Notes under the pieces: generated by a model
Seen by the model: the letters and a program-made list of their open reading frames with translations, nothing else
Database searches by the model: none
What the model was told of the DNA's origin: nothing
In this document: positions 14,018 to 23,934 of the stretch, piece after piece
Layout: the number at the start of each line of letters is the position of its first letter
How positions within the stretch are numbered: position 1 is the first letter of the stretch
Position numbers and translations under genes: made by a program
Assembly (NCBI RefSeq): GCF_002014975.1
Contig: NZ_MUXV01000043.1
Span: 1 to 33,287 of the forward strand
Direction of reading: 5' to 3'
Length of the DNA: 33,287 nt
Source: Moraxella bovis
Lineage (GTDB): Bacteria; Pseudomonadota; Gammaproteobacteria; Pseudomonadales; Moraxellaceae

Positions 14018-16555
14018 ATGAAAAATTATCCCCCACGCCTAAGCAATACTCTTAACTTACAACAACAATTAAACCAACACGGCATTTATTTTGCTCCCAT
14101 TCGTCATCATAGCCCTGCGTGCAGTTTTGCCCTACTTGCTTATATTGAAAGTTTAAAGCCCACCCATATTTTGATTGAAGCCCCTTATACTTTTAATGGG
14201 TTAATTCCAGATTTATTATCAGCCGATACCAAGCCACCGATTGCCATTTTTAATCAAGCCACCCAAAAAAATAAAACAAAACCCCAAAAAAAAGAAACAA
14301 CAGCAGAAGACGATGATAATATGACACAAGAACGCATTTATTCTGCCTTTTTTCCATTTTGTGAGTATTCGCCCGAATGGGTTGCCCTAAAAGAAAGCCA
14401 AAGAAAAAATATCCCTTGTGAATTTATTGATTTGGACTTTGCAAGCCAAAGTCAATTAGAAAATGAATTTATCAATGAACCACACGATACCGCCAATCAA
14501 GCCCCCAACCAAAAAAGCCTAATGCAAGAACGCTATTTGGTACACAGCACCTATATCAGCACCCTTGCCAAACGCCTGCATTTACGAGACCACGATGATT
14601 TGTGGGAGCATTTGTTTGAATTACAACCACCTGCCAAGTTAAATAACGCCACAGCGTTTTTTGATGATGTATTGGCGTGGTGTGCCTTAGCCCGTTTGGA
14701 TTATGAAGAAGGAGTGTTATTAAAAGAAGGCTCATTGCACCGTGAATATTGTATGGTTCAAAAAATCACGCCTTTGATTGATAAAAATCACAAACTGTTA
14801 ATTGTTACGGGCGGATTTCATAGCTTAGCTTTAATTGAAAACTTGCATAAGGTTATCAATCAAGAACCGATAAAACCTTATATCATAAAAAATACTTATG
14901 ATGACAATGCGTGGCTTATTCGGTACAGTTTTGATAAATTAAATGCCTTAAATGGCTACGCATCGGGAATGCCGTCCCCTGCCTATTATGAATGGCGTTG
15001 GCAAACTTTATTAACCTTTAAAGAAACTTATCAAAAAAATAATCAAGACGACTTAGAATTTTTTAATCAAGAGTTTTATGCCTATGTTTTAACTTTATGT
15101 CATCAATTAAATGAAAAATCCGCCCTAGAAATAACGCCTTTTATCGCCCTAAAAAATACCTTAGAAATTGCCACAGGTTTATCGGCACTTCGTGGACATT
15201 ATACACCCAGTCGTTATGATTTAATAGACGGCATTACCACCGCTTTAACCAAAGGCGAATTGGATGACGGTCAGGCGTATTTATGGCAAGTGGTTTATGA
15301 GCATTTAAGTGGCAATAAATTAGGACAAGTCGCCAAAACTCAAAAAAGTCCCGCCTTGGTTGCTAACACTTATCAAAAGGCACAATATTTTCGCTTTAAA
15401 TTAGATGATACTTTGCCAAAAACTCGCAAATTGGACACTTATAGAAAACCATTGCACCGTCAAATTAGCCAATTTATGCACTTGCTTTATTTTTTGGAAG
15501 TGGGGTTTGGGCAATTTATGGCGGGGGCGGATTTTGTCAGTGGTACCAATTTGGATTTATTGTTTGAAGAATGGCGATATGCGTGGACACCAAGTGTAGA
15601 AGCCCGTTTGATTGAATTGTCTGAAACAGGCAATGATTTGGCGGTCATTGCCACCCAAAAACTCCTAAACGAAAAAGAGCAATTTTCAAAAACAGGTACG
15701 CCCTTATTGGCAAGCGATTGTGCCAAACTGTTTGCCAAAGCCTGTAAAATGGGTCTAAAATCACAAATGACGGCATTTAATCAAGAATTAAAAGCCTATT
15801 TGCACAGCGATTATAAATTAACTTCGCTGATTGATGCCACCGCCCAGCTTTTTTATTTGTGGCAAGGGCGAGCGTTAATAGACATAGACGGCAACTTATT
15901 AAAAGACAATATGATGATTGGCATTCGTCAAAGCATTTATTGTCTTAATACGCTTTATGACACCACACCAGAAAATACCGATGAACATTTGACCGCCTTA
16001 ATTCGCTTAAATGAACTCATTAAAAACATTGCCATTTCTTTTAATTTGGGCGATGAGTTTTTAAACGCGTTTTATGATAATATTTCACACGATGAGCTGA
16101 TTAAACTGGGGTTATATTCATTGGCAGGGGCATTGTATGCAATGGCTTATTTGGATAATAAAATTGGCAATGATGACTTACAAAATGCCATTATTACCGC
16201 TTTTGCCACAGGCACATTGCCGTCCGATTCAGTACTGTATTTGCAAGGCATTTTTAAAGTTGCTCCCGAATATTTTATTGGTTCGCCGATTGCCATTCAC
16301 GCTTTGAATGAACTTATTAAACGCTGGGACGGTGAGTTATTTTTGAGTTTATTGCCCGATTTAAGATTTATATTTAGCACTTTAACGCCCCGCCAAAGCC
16401 AAGAAATTGCCAAACGCATTGCCCACTATACAGGGCTTAGTGATGACGATGAAGTGTTTTATACCGATTTGTCCATTAGCGAAAATGAAATGATGTATGG
16501 CGTGCAATTAAACGAAAAACTCATACAGTTATTAAACAATGATTGTTTGGGTTAA
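14018..16555 (+). CDS. DUF5682 family protein (YehM-like)
   Basis: An 845-residue protein without signal peptide or clear membrane helices. The N-terminal motif FAPIRHHSPACSFALL (about 26-41) and the following THILIEAPYTF (about 50-60), then VTGGFHSLALIENL (about 265-278), are the conserved spots typical of this family; the paired His and Glu suggest a metal or hydrolase-type pocket, but this is inference. A charged insert (KTKPQKKETTAEDDD) follows about residue 87. The C-terminal half is helical. It is the partner encoded between the MoxR ATPase and the VWA protein in yeh-type clusters. It starts 76 bp after the ATPase gene. AT-rich. Confidence 0.8.
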   Translation: MKNYPPRLSNTLNLQQQLNQHGIYFAPIRHHSPACSFALLAYIESLKPTHILIEAPYTFNGLIPDLLSADTKPPIAIFNQATQKNKTKPQKKETTAEDDDNMTQERIYSAFFPFCEYSPEWVALKESQRKNIPCEFIDLDFASQSQLENEFINEPHDTANQAPNQKSLMQERYLVHSTYISTLAKRLHLRDHDDLWEHLFELQPPAKLNNATAFFDDVLAWCALARLDYEEGVLLKEGSLHREYCMVQKITPLIDKNHKLLIVTGGFHSLALIENLHKVINQEPIKPYIIKNTYDDNAWLIRYSFDKLNALNGYASGMPSPAYYEWRWQTLLTFKETYQKNNQDDLEFFNQEFYAYVLTLCHQLNEKSALEITPFIALKNTLEIATGLSALRGHYTPSRYDLIDGITTALTKGELDDGQAYLWQVVYEHLSGNKLGQVAKTQKSPALVANTYQKAQYFRFKLDDTLPKTRKLDTYRKPLHRQISQFMHLLYFLEVGFGQFMAGADFVSGTNLDLLFEEWRYAWTPSVEARLIELSETGNDLAVIATQKLLNEKEQFSKTGTPLLASDCAKLFAKACKMGLKSQMTAFNQELKAYLHSDYKLTSLIDATAQLFYLWQGRALIDIDGNLLKDNMMIGIRQSIYCLNTLYDTTPENTDEHLTALIRLNELIKNIAISFNLGDEFLNAFYDNISHDELIKLGLYSLAGALYAMAYLDNKIGNDDLQNAIITAFATGTLPSDSVLYLQGIFKVAPEYFIGSPIAIHALNELIKRWDGELFLSLLPDLRFIFSTLTPRQSQEIAKRIAHYTGLSDDDEVFYTDLSISENEMMYGVQLNEKLIQLLNNDCLG

Positions 16556-16644
16556 TAAATTGGCTATATTTTTAATGGTGCATAATACACACCAATTATT
16601 AAAACCAAACCAATCAATTTTTATTTATTTTAGGAAAATTTAAA

Positions 16645-17787
16645 ATGACCGACCAAAATAAAGATTTAGAAACCGCAAGACGCTGGCGATTGATTTTGGG
16701 GCGTTATGCCGATAAAGATCTGGATAATGCCACTTTGTCTGGCGATGAATTAAAATTGGAACGCTGTTTGGATTATTTGTATCAAAACGAATATAAAAAA
16801 CGGGGCATTAAACAAAAAAATGGTGTTCGGGGCGGTGGCTTAGAAAGTTCGCAATTAACCGCAATTAACTGGTTAAATCAAAGTCGTAAATTATTTCCAA
16901 AATCCACTTTTGAAAGAATGCAACATCACGCCCTAGACCGTTATAAAATGACTGATATTTTAAAAAGTGCCGATAACATCAGAGCATTAGAACCCAATCC
17001 GCAAGCCGCCAAAGTCCTATTAACTTTGCGGGGCAATTTAAATAATGAAACCCGTGAAGCCATTAGAGAACTCATTAAAAAAGTGGTGGACGACATCATT
17101 CAAAAAATTCGCCCAAATTTTATCAATGCCTTATCGGGCAGAAAAAACCGTTTTGCCAATTCTGTCATCAAACAAGCCCAAAATTTTGATTGTAAAAAAA
17201 CCATTCGCCATAATCTTAAAAATTATCAACCCAATAGCGGACAGATGATTATAGAACGCCCATTTTTTAATAGCCGAGTACAAAAACATTTACAATGGGA
17301 GATTATTCTGTGTGTTGACCAAAGTGGTTCTATGTCCGATTCTATTATGTATGCGTCTGTTTGTGCCAGCATATTGGCAGGATTGCCCAGTTTAAATACG
17401 CATTTGGTGGTATTTGATACACAAGTAGTGGATTTGTCGCATATGGCAAATGACCCTGTGGAAGTACTATTAACCATTCAATTGGGTGGGGGAACTTTGA
17501 TTGGGCAAGCCATTGATTATTGTGCCAAAAAAATTACCAATCCCAAAAGAAGTATTTTAATTTTGATTAGTGATTTTGAAGAAGGTGGTTCATTGTCCCA
17601 TTTTTATAAAAGCGTCAGCCAATTAAATGAACAAGGCACAAAATTATTGGGGCTTGCGTCTTTGGACAGTAATGCTAATCCGTGTTATGACAGACAAATT
17701 GCAAATGAACTTGCCAATCGTGGAATGCACATTGGGGCAATGACCCCAGAGCATTTGGCGGATTGGCTGGCGGATATTATGAATTAA
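16645..17787 (+). CDS. VWA domain protein (YehP-like)
   Basis: A 380-residue cytoplasmic protein. The N-terminal 210 residues are helical, and the C-terminal von Willebrand A domain keeps a complete MIDAS: DQSGS (D225, S227, S229), the threonine in GGGTLIGQAI (T284) and the aspartate in LISDFEEGG (D310). MIDAS proteins bind Mg2+ and a carboxylate ligand on a partner, and with MoxR ATPases form magnesium-chelatase-like remodelling pairs. TTTTAGGAAAATTTAAA precedes ATG. It is eight bases (29 to the chosen ATG) from the SWIM gene, so they are one transcription unit. Confidence 0.9.
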   Translation: MTDQNKDLETARRWRLILGRYADKDLDNATLSGDELKLERCLDYLYQNEYKKRGIKQKNGVRGGGLESSQLTAINWLNQSRKLFPKSTFERMQHHALDRYKMTDILKSADNIRALEPNPQAAKVLLTLRGNLNNETREAIRELIKKVVDDIIQKIRPNFINALSGRKNRFANSVIKQAQNFDCKKTIRHNLKNYQPNSGQMIIERPFFNSRVQKHLQWEIILCVDQSGSMSDSIMYASVCASILAGLPSLNTHLVVFDTQVVDLSHMANDPVEVLLTIQLGGGTLIGQAIDYCAKKITNPKRSILILISDFEEGGSLSHFYKSVSQLNEQGTKLLGLASLDSNANPCYDRQIANELANRGMHIGAMTPEHLADWLADIMN

Positions 17788-17815
17788 ATTAAATTTGAAT
17801 TATGGAAATAAACCA

Positions 17816-19921
17816 ATGAGCATTTATTTAAATTACGATGACGATGCCTTAGCTACTTTTGCCAATATAGGCTTGGTTCGCCGTGCCAAAAAATCGCTTG
17901 ATGAAGTTAAATTGATTGAAAACAGCAATGGCGATTTGATTTTTGAATTAGAAAGTTTTCATATTACTTTACCAAAAGACGGCATTGCGGGTGCCAAATG
18001 CACTTGCCCTGCCAATGAATGTTGCAAACATATTTTGGCAAGTGTGCTTTATTTAAAAGAAAATCATCAGACTTTATTTTCCAATAATGACAATCACCAA
18101 GCAAATAATCAAGACATTCAACAATCTGATGATACGGTTAATAATAACAACCAGCCTAGCATTATTGATGATTTATTAAACCAAGACCCAAAAGACTTAC
18201 AAAAACAGCTTAAAAAATCTGACAGATTGCTTGCCTTTACCCATTATCAAGAGTTGATTGACAGTAATGAAGTCAGAATTGATGAAACGGACAATAAACT
18301 TAACTTTTATTTAAAAGATTTTGATAAAACCGTGTATTATTTTAAGGGTTTGTCCTTAAAAGGAATGTTATCAGAATTGCCTGATAAACAAAAATCCGCC
18401 ATTCATTTGGCATTAATTGCTTATGTCTTTTATCAACATAATAAAGATTGGCAATGGACGGACGAAGTAGCCGTATTTGTCAGCGAACAAAATTGTTTAA
18501 GCGATGATGAATTGGTTTTTATTGATGAATCACAATCGTTGTGCGTGAATTTTTTAAAGCAAGGTTTATCACACCTTGCCAAAGAGTCGGTATTGTCTTT
18601 GCGTTTATTAAGCCTACAAGCCCGTACTTATCAAATGCCCAATTTGGCACAGCATATTCGTAGAATTTATGGCGCAATGACCGCTTTATTAAATGAAGAC
18701 ATTCATAGTAAAGAAGAAAATATTTTTAATGAGTTAGCGTTTTTATACCATTATTTGCAAAGTTTTATAAATGCTCATCATTCCCAAAATGGCGAACAAT
18801 TAGAAAAACTGCGGGGTAAAGTTATCAATACGGGCGATGACATTATTATCAAAAAACTTATTCCCTTAGGGGCAGAATGGTGGGAAACAAGTACAGGGGC
18901 AAAGGGCATTAGTTTTTGTTTTTATAATGGTGATGACAAAGCCTTGATAAGCGTAACCAATGGGCGCGCCAATAGTCTTGACAGCACTTTTCATAAACAG
19001 TCCGCTTATCAAATGGGGGTATTTGGGGCAAGCGTGGATTATTTAAAAACGCACGCTATTGCCTTAACCAAAGGCAAATTAAAAAACAATGGCACACTTT
19101 CTCCCAGCGAATTAAGCCGTTATCAAGAATTGTTTGAATTAAAAACTTTAAATGCCGACACCTTTAAACAAGAAGTAACTGGCATTGACGATTGGCAAAC
19201 ATTAACTACGTTAATTTCCCCCACTTCACGGCTGTTTTTAACTTATCCCAATTATGTGTTATTATACCCAGCCAACATTCATTTGCCCGACCTTGATGAA
19301 ATCAACCAACAATTTTTAGTTCGGCTTGATGATAATAATGACACAGGGCTTTTATTATCGCTAAAAGCATCCGCTGTTAACGAATCAAAATTAAAAAGTT
19401 TGGAGTATTTATTAAAACATCAAAACATTTTTGGCATTTTAGCCAAAGTAATTGTGAATGGTGATTGTATTTATTTTTCCCCGTGTTCTTTATTGTTGGA
19501 GCGACAAGCCAAAACACCTTATGTAGAAATTTTTAATTTGGATTATGATGATATTTATTACTATTATCGCAAAAAAGAATTGTCGGTATTTGTTTCGGAA
19601 TTAGCAGGGCGAATTGCCAAACTTTTGGAACAAAAAAGAACGGCTAAAATCACCCAAAAACCCAAAGACACCATAGAATTGTTAATCGCTCGGACGCTGT
19701 CCATTTTGGCGTTTTATGCCAATACGGGCAGAGCCTTAGAAACAGAAGACCAACAAGAATTATTAAGTCTTGCTGGTGGTTTTTTAAATATTGGTTTGGC
19801 ATTGGTGTGCGATGCCATTAAAACACTTTGCCAATCGCCGTCTGATAAAGATGCGTTATTAAAATTGCGTTATGTCTTGGATTTGGCACAAAGTTGTCGG
19901 TTAAAATTGCCGTTGGTATAA
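17816..19921 (+). CDS. SWIM zinc-finger protein (YehQ-like)
   Basis: A 701-residue protein. A SWIM zinc finger near the N-terminus has the CxCx(n)CxH pattern (C62, C64, C70, H72 in KCTCPANECCKH). SWIM fingers mediate DNA or protein contacts. A linker rich in Asn and Gln follows (about 88-115), then a long helical body with no recognised enzyme motif. I start at ATG 17816, with TATGGAAATAAACC upstream; the frame extends seven codons to a TTG. The two adjoining genes make it the fourth member of the MoxR-VWA cluster, as yehQ is in E. coli. It is AT-rich like its upstream neighbours. Confidence 0.85.
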   Translation: MSIYLNYDDDALATFANIGLVRRAKKSLDEVKLIENSNGDLIFELESFHITLPKDGIAGAKCTCPANECCKHILASVLYLKENHQTLFSNNDNHQANNQDIQQSDDTVNNNNQPSIIDDLLNQDPKDLQKQLKKSDRLLAFTHYQELIDSNEVRIDETDNKLNFYLKDFDKTVYYFKGLSLKGMLSELPDKQKSAIHLALIAYVFYQHNKDWQWTDEVAVFVSEQNCLSDDELVFIDESQSLCVNFLKQGLSHLAKESVLSLRLLSLQARTYQMPNLAQHIRRIYGAMTALLNEDIHSKEENIFNELAFLYHYLQSFINAHHSQNGEQLEKLRGKVINTGDDIIIKKLIPLGAEWWETSTGAKGISFCFYNGDDKALISVTNGRANSLDSTFHKQSAYQMGVFGASVDYLKTHAIALTKGKLKNNGTLSPSELSRYQELFELKTLNADTFKQEVTGIDDWQTLTTLISPTSRLFLTYPNYVLLYPANIHLPDLDEINQQFLVRLDDNNDTGLLLSLKASAVNESKLKSLEYLLKHQNIFGILAKVIVNGDCIYFSPCSLLLERQAKTPYVEIFNLDYDDIYYYYRKKELSVFVSELAGRIAKLLEQKRTAKITQKPKDTIELLIARTLSILAFYANTGRALETEDQQELLSLAGGFLNIGLALVCDAIKTLCQSPSDKDALLKLRYVLDLAQSCRLKLPLV

Positions 19922-20068
19922 AATACATCAAAATTTTATTGATTGGTTTTTTATAAAAAAATCAATTAAAGTTTAATCAAAAACCCATTGTAAAATACCA
20001 AAATTTTTTATATGATATTCCAAGATTTATTGCACAATACGCTTAACTTTTTTAAAAGGAAATTGAAT

Positions 20069-20518
20069 ATGAGCACTTTAAAATCCCATTTGCCAGAAAC
20101 TTGGCGAGATGCTACTTTTGAACTTTTGACCCAATACGCCACACCCTTACGCCATATGGACGAAAGTTATGTACAAAGCGTGCTAACTTATATCATCACA
20201 GGCGATAATCCTGAAATTGTGGCGACTTTGCACGCTCGCAATGACAATAAGGGCATTGAATTAACGGGCAATATGGGCGATTATCGCTGGGGTAGCTCAG
20301 ATTGGGGCTTATCCAAAGAAGTCAAAAAAGACAAAAACCGTTGTGTTACCGCTCGGGGCAACCTTTATAATCATTTGTTTGAGCGACTAACGCCTGAGCA
20401 GATTGTCCGCTACGCCAAAACAATGGTCGCCATTACCTGCGAAAAGAACAACCCCAATTTCACGACTCCGTGCCTGTTTGGTTTGCTTATTTGTTGTCGG
20501 ACGCATTTAGACGAGTGA
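20069..20518 (+). pseudogene. N-terminal fragment of the DUF4132 gene, separated by a frameshift
   Basis: ATG at 20069 has AAAAGGAAATTGAAT before it and encodes MSTLKSHLPETWRDATFELL onward. The frame is coherent for about 128 codons, then runs into 22 unrelated codons and a TGA at 20516. Adding one C to the CCCC run at 20452-20455 would join it to the downstream frame (...NNPQFHDSVPVWF...). So this is the true beginning of the large protein at 20470-23865. The cause is either a real mutation, a homopolymer-type sequence error, or less likely a recoding site. Confidence 0.75.
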
Positions 20519-23500
20519 ACAATCCTAATGAAATGGCGGTCAAAAAATCGTGGTCGCTTGCCAATTTGCTGACCTTATTGCAAAGCGAAGATGCGGACGA
20601 AAGCACAGGCATTCAGCAAATTTTGGGGGCGTTTTTTGAACGCAAAAATGATTCCAGTTGGTATGATGATGGAATGCTCCACATCTGTGAATTGCCTGAT
20701 TTTAAAGACTTTTTGGCAACGCACCAAGCCCTTGCTTGCGACTTTTTACGCACGCTGTCAGCACGGGGACAAGTGGTGTTTTTGAATTATCTTAAAAAGC
20801 AGGATTTAAGCCACGCCGACAACGCCGTCTTTGTCTCGCCTGCCTTTACCGCCCTTGTGGTCGCCCTTGCCCTAAGCGACAAAAAGACGGTGCGAGAGCT
20901 TGCCACACCGCTACTTGGGGGGCTTGGCAATGAGCAAACCGTCAGCCATTTGAGCGAATTTTTATCAAACGGCACCAGCAAAGAACGCACCAACGCCTGT
21001 GATTATTTGGCACGGCTTGGCGAAACTGCCCGCCCGATTTTGCAAAATGCCCTTGCCCAAGAAAAATTAAAATCGGTACAAACCGCCATTACCAACGCCC
21101 TAGCCCGTCTTGATACCGCAGAGCAAGCAGGCGATACAGACATTGAGTTGCCCCCTATGGCAATGCCCGAAATCCAAACACTCTCCGACAGCATTCACAA
21201 GATTCTAAGCGAAAACTTTGATTTGGTTTACGAGCGTTATCAAAAAGATGCCGAAGAAGAGCAAGCCTGCAACGAAGCCCATAAAGGCGACAAAAATTAT
21301 TATAAATCCACTTGGCGACAACACGGTTTTAAAAGTTTTGCCAAAATAAATAAAGAATCATTTATTAAAGATGCTTGCGATGCCCTAAAAGGCAATGGCA
21401 AAAACTCGCAATTTAATCGGGATTATTTAAAAGAAGTGGTTAATTTTAATAAAACCATTAGCAATTTGCCCGAATTTGGTTTGTACCACGCCCTATTATT
21501 AGACACACACCCCAGTCATCATTGGGTAAATTGGGACGATGTCTTTAATTTTTGTAAGCCCGAACATTGGCAAGATTTGGAATTACGCCAATTTGTTTAT
21601 TATTTGGAGCAAGTGGGATTTGGTAGCGAAAAAGCCAATCGTTTAATTGCCGAGAATTATTTGGAAGACCGTTGGAGCATTTTGTCTGATTTTATTATGG
21701 ACGATGATAAGATTTATCCATTTTTTGTGGAAAATCCTGAATTTTTGGAAGAAGCGTTTGGTTTATTGCCCAATAAATCAGACAATCGTTATTATGGCTT
21801 TACTGCCGAAAATGCGATTAATATTTTGGGCAAATTCCCTACTTTGCCAAAAATCTTTATTGCCCCTTTGCTGGAATTGGCACTTGGCAATCAAAAAACC
21901 TTACGCTTTCAAGCCCAAGAACTTTTGGCACGCCTGCCCAATGTGCACGAGCGAGCCATTGAAGCTTTGGCAGACGGCAAACAAGAGATTCGTATCACCG
22001 CAATCAAATGGCTTGCCCGTTTGAACGAAAAATCCGCCATTAAACCTTTGTATGATTTACTTAAAAAAGAGAAAAAAGAAGTCGTCATTGCCGAGATTTT
22101 GACCGCTTTGGAGAGTTTGGGCGAAGACATCAGCCCCTACCTTGACCCCAAAGCCTTGTTAAAAGATGCCCAAAAAGGCTTAAAAGGCAAGATTTCTAGC
22201 ACACTTGCGTGGTTTGATTTTGACGGCTTGCCTGCCGTGTCGTGGCAAAATGGCAAGGCGGTGGACAAGGACATCGTCAAATGGTGGGTGGTTTTGGCAG
22301 AAAAAACCAAAGACCCCCGCCCCAATGCCTTGTTTGTGCGGTATTTGGAATTGCTTGATGAAAAAAGCCAAAAGGCGTTGTCCTTACATTTACTCCAAGC
22401 CTTTATCAATGAAGACACAAGACACCCAAGCCTAGATGAAGCCAGCCAAGTTGCCGAACGAGACGCACAAGGGCGACTGGACAACTATCAATGCTGGTAT
22501 AAACGAAGCCCAGAATGGTATCCAGAATACGCCAACATTACTTTGGAGCAGGTCAAGGCGGAGATTATCCGTGAACAAATGTCCATTTATTTGGGCAGTG
22601 CGATTAAATCCAAAGGCTTGCTTGCCCTTGCAACCAAAACACAAGGGGCGGTGGCGGTTCAGATTTTGCAAGACTTTATGAAAAATCACTACAACCGCCG
22701 AAGCCAAGTAGAAGCAATACTCACAAGTTTTTCAACCAGCGATGACCCGCTGATTATTCAATTATTGCTTGGCATTTCAAGACGCTACAAAATGCAGACC
22801 ATTCAAGAGCTTGCCAAATCGCTCGTTGGCGAGATTGCCGAATGCAACGGCTGGACGGCGGACGAGCTGGCTGACCGCACCATTCCAACCGCTGGGTTTG
22901 ACGATGACGGAATTTTACGCATTGACTATGGCAGTCGCCATTTGACCGCCTACATTGACGATAAAGACAAATTTGTCCTAAAAAATGAAGACGGCAAAGT
23001 CATCAAATCCTTGCCAACAGCTCGGGCGGACGATGATAAGACGCTGATTAAGGACGCCAAAGCCCTATTTAGCAACGCCAAAAAAGAATACAAACAAGTC
23101 CTAGATTTACAAACCGCTCGCCTGTACGAAGCGATGTGTGCCGAGCGGTCGTGGGCAAGTTCTGATTGGCAAGAGTATCTGTACAAGCACCCACTAATGA
23201 AACGGCTGGTGGCTCGTCTTGTGTGGCTAGAACTGGACGAGACAGGAGCGGTGGTACAGGCGTTTCGCCCTGCTGATGACGGTTCGTTATTAAACCTCGA
23301 TGACGATGAAATCACGCTTGGGGCGGGCAGTCGCATTAAGGTGGCTCACCGTGTCCTTTTGGACGATGAGACGGCAGAAGACTGGGTGGGGCATTTTAAG
23401 GATTATAAGGTAGAATTTTTGTTCAACCAAATGATCAACGCCCTACCCGACTTGACCGCCACGCCTGCCTACCCCGAGCAAGCCAGCGATGAAACCACGA

Positions 23501-23865
23501 TTAACGCCTTTAAGGGCTATCTGACCGACACTTATAGCTTGCGGGGCATTGTTACCAAAATGGGCTATGTGCGGGCAAGCATTGAAGACGGTGGGTCGTT
23601 TGACAGTTATTATAAGCCTTTTGACGGTTTGGGCGTGTCGGCGGTGATTGGGTTTAGTGGTAGCTACGTGCCAGAAGAGAACCTGCCTGCGGTGGTCTAT
23701 GGCTTGTCCTTTGAAGACAAAACCGTGCGGTCGTGGAGCAAGCCTAATAAGCCGATTGCCGAGATTCCACCTGTGTTGCTTGCGGAGTGTTTTGCCGATT
23801 ATCAGGCGTTGGCAGAAAAGACAGAGGGCTTTGATAAGGAATGGGAAAAGAAAACGCCTTGGTAA
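20470..23865 (+). CDS. DUF4132/HEAT-repeat protein (YehI-like), main reading frame
   Basis: The open frame gives 1131 residues from a GTG, but the natural protein probably starts at 20069 and would be about 1265 residues, close to E. coli YehI (about 1200). HEAT-like helical repeats are seen around LRFQAQELLARLPNVHERAI and IKPLYDLLKKEKKEV. The C-terminal third has the DUF4132 pattern LVARLVWLELDETG, AFRPADDGS, IKVAHRVLLDDE and FKDYKVEFLFNQM. E. coli yehI (old name molR) lies beside yehLMPQ, and here it follows the same four genes. If translated alone the protein lacks its first 130 residues. Base composition alternates between GC-rich and AT-rich stretches along the gene. Confidence 0.85.
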   Translation: MPVWFAYLLSDAFRRVNNPNEMAVKKSWSLANLLTLLQSEDADESTGIQQILGAFFERKNDSSWYDDGMLHICELPDFKDFLATHQALACDFLRTLSARGQVVFLNYLKKQDLSHADNAVFVSPAFTALVVALALSDKKTVRELATPLLGGLGNEQTVSHLSEFLSNGTSKERTNACDYLARLGETARPILQNALAQEKLKSVQTAITNALARLDTAEQAGDTDIELPPMAMPEIQTLSDSIHKILSENFDLVYERYQKDAEEEQACNEAHKGDKNYYKSTWRQHGFKSFAKINKESFIKDACDALKGNGKNSQFNRDYLKEVVNFNKTISNLPEFGLYHALLLDTHPSHHWVNWDDVFNFCKPEHWQDLELRQFVYYLEQVGFGSEKANRLIAENYLEDRWSILSDFIMDDDKIYPFFVENPEFLEEAFGLLPNKSDNRYYGFTAENAINILGKFPTLPKIFIAPLLELALGNQKTLRFQAQELLARLPNVHERAIEALADGKQEIRITAIKWLARLNEKSAIKPLYDLLKKEKKEVVIAEILTALESLGEDISPYLDPKALLKDAQKGLKGKISSTLAWFDFDGLPAVSWQNGKAVDKDIVKWWVVLAEKTKDPRPNALFVRYLELLDEKSQKALSLHLLQAFINEDTRHPSLDEASQVAERDAQGRLDNYQCWYKRSPEWYPEYANITLEQVKAEIIREQMSIYLGSAIKSKGLLALATKTQGAVAVQILQDFMKNHYNRRSQVEAILTSFSTSDDPLIIQLLLGISRRYKMQTIQELAKSLVGEIAECNGWTADELADRTIPTAGFDDDGILRIDYGSRHLTAYIDDKDKFVLKNEDGKVIKSLPTARADDDKTLIKDAKALFSNAKKEYKQVLDLQTARLYEAMCAERSWASSDWQEYLYKHPLMKRLVARLVWLELDETGAVVQAFRPADDGSLLNLDDDEITLGAGSRIKVAHRVLLDDETAEDWVGHFKDYKVEFLFNQMINALPDLTATPAYPEQASDETTINAFKGYLTDTYSLRGIVTKMGYVRASIEDGGSFDSYYKPFDGLGVSAVIGFSGSYVPEENLPAVVYGLSFEDKTVRSWSKPNKPIAEIPPVLLAECFADYQALAEKTEGFDKEWEKKTPW

Positions 23866-23871
23866 GGTAGG

Positions 23872-23907
23872 AAAAATCAGACTGCGAGCGTGCGGTCTGA
23901 TTTTTTT
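23872..23907. terminator. Bidirectional terminator between the DUF4132 and yjiH-like genes
   Basis: AAAAATCAGAC (23872-23882) pairs with GTCTGATTTTT (23895-23905), with a 12-base loop and a run of seven T. It lies between two convergent genes and serves both. Confidence 0.85.
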
Positions 23908-23934
23908 GGTTGTTTTGTGGCACCAAAACCAAAA

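Noticed and set aside
20452..20460. Programmed frameshift in the DUF4132 gene
   Set aside because: No canonical X-XXY-YYZ heptamer, and no clear stimulatory structure noticed by eye. A mutation or sequence error in the C-run is simpler.
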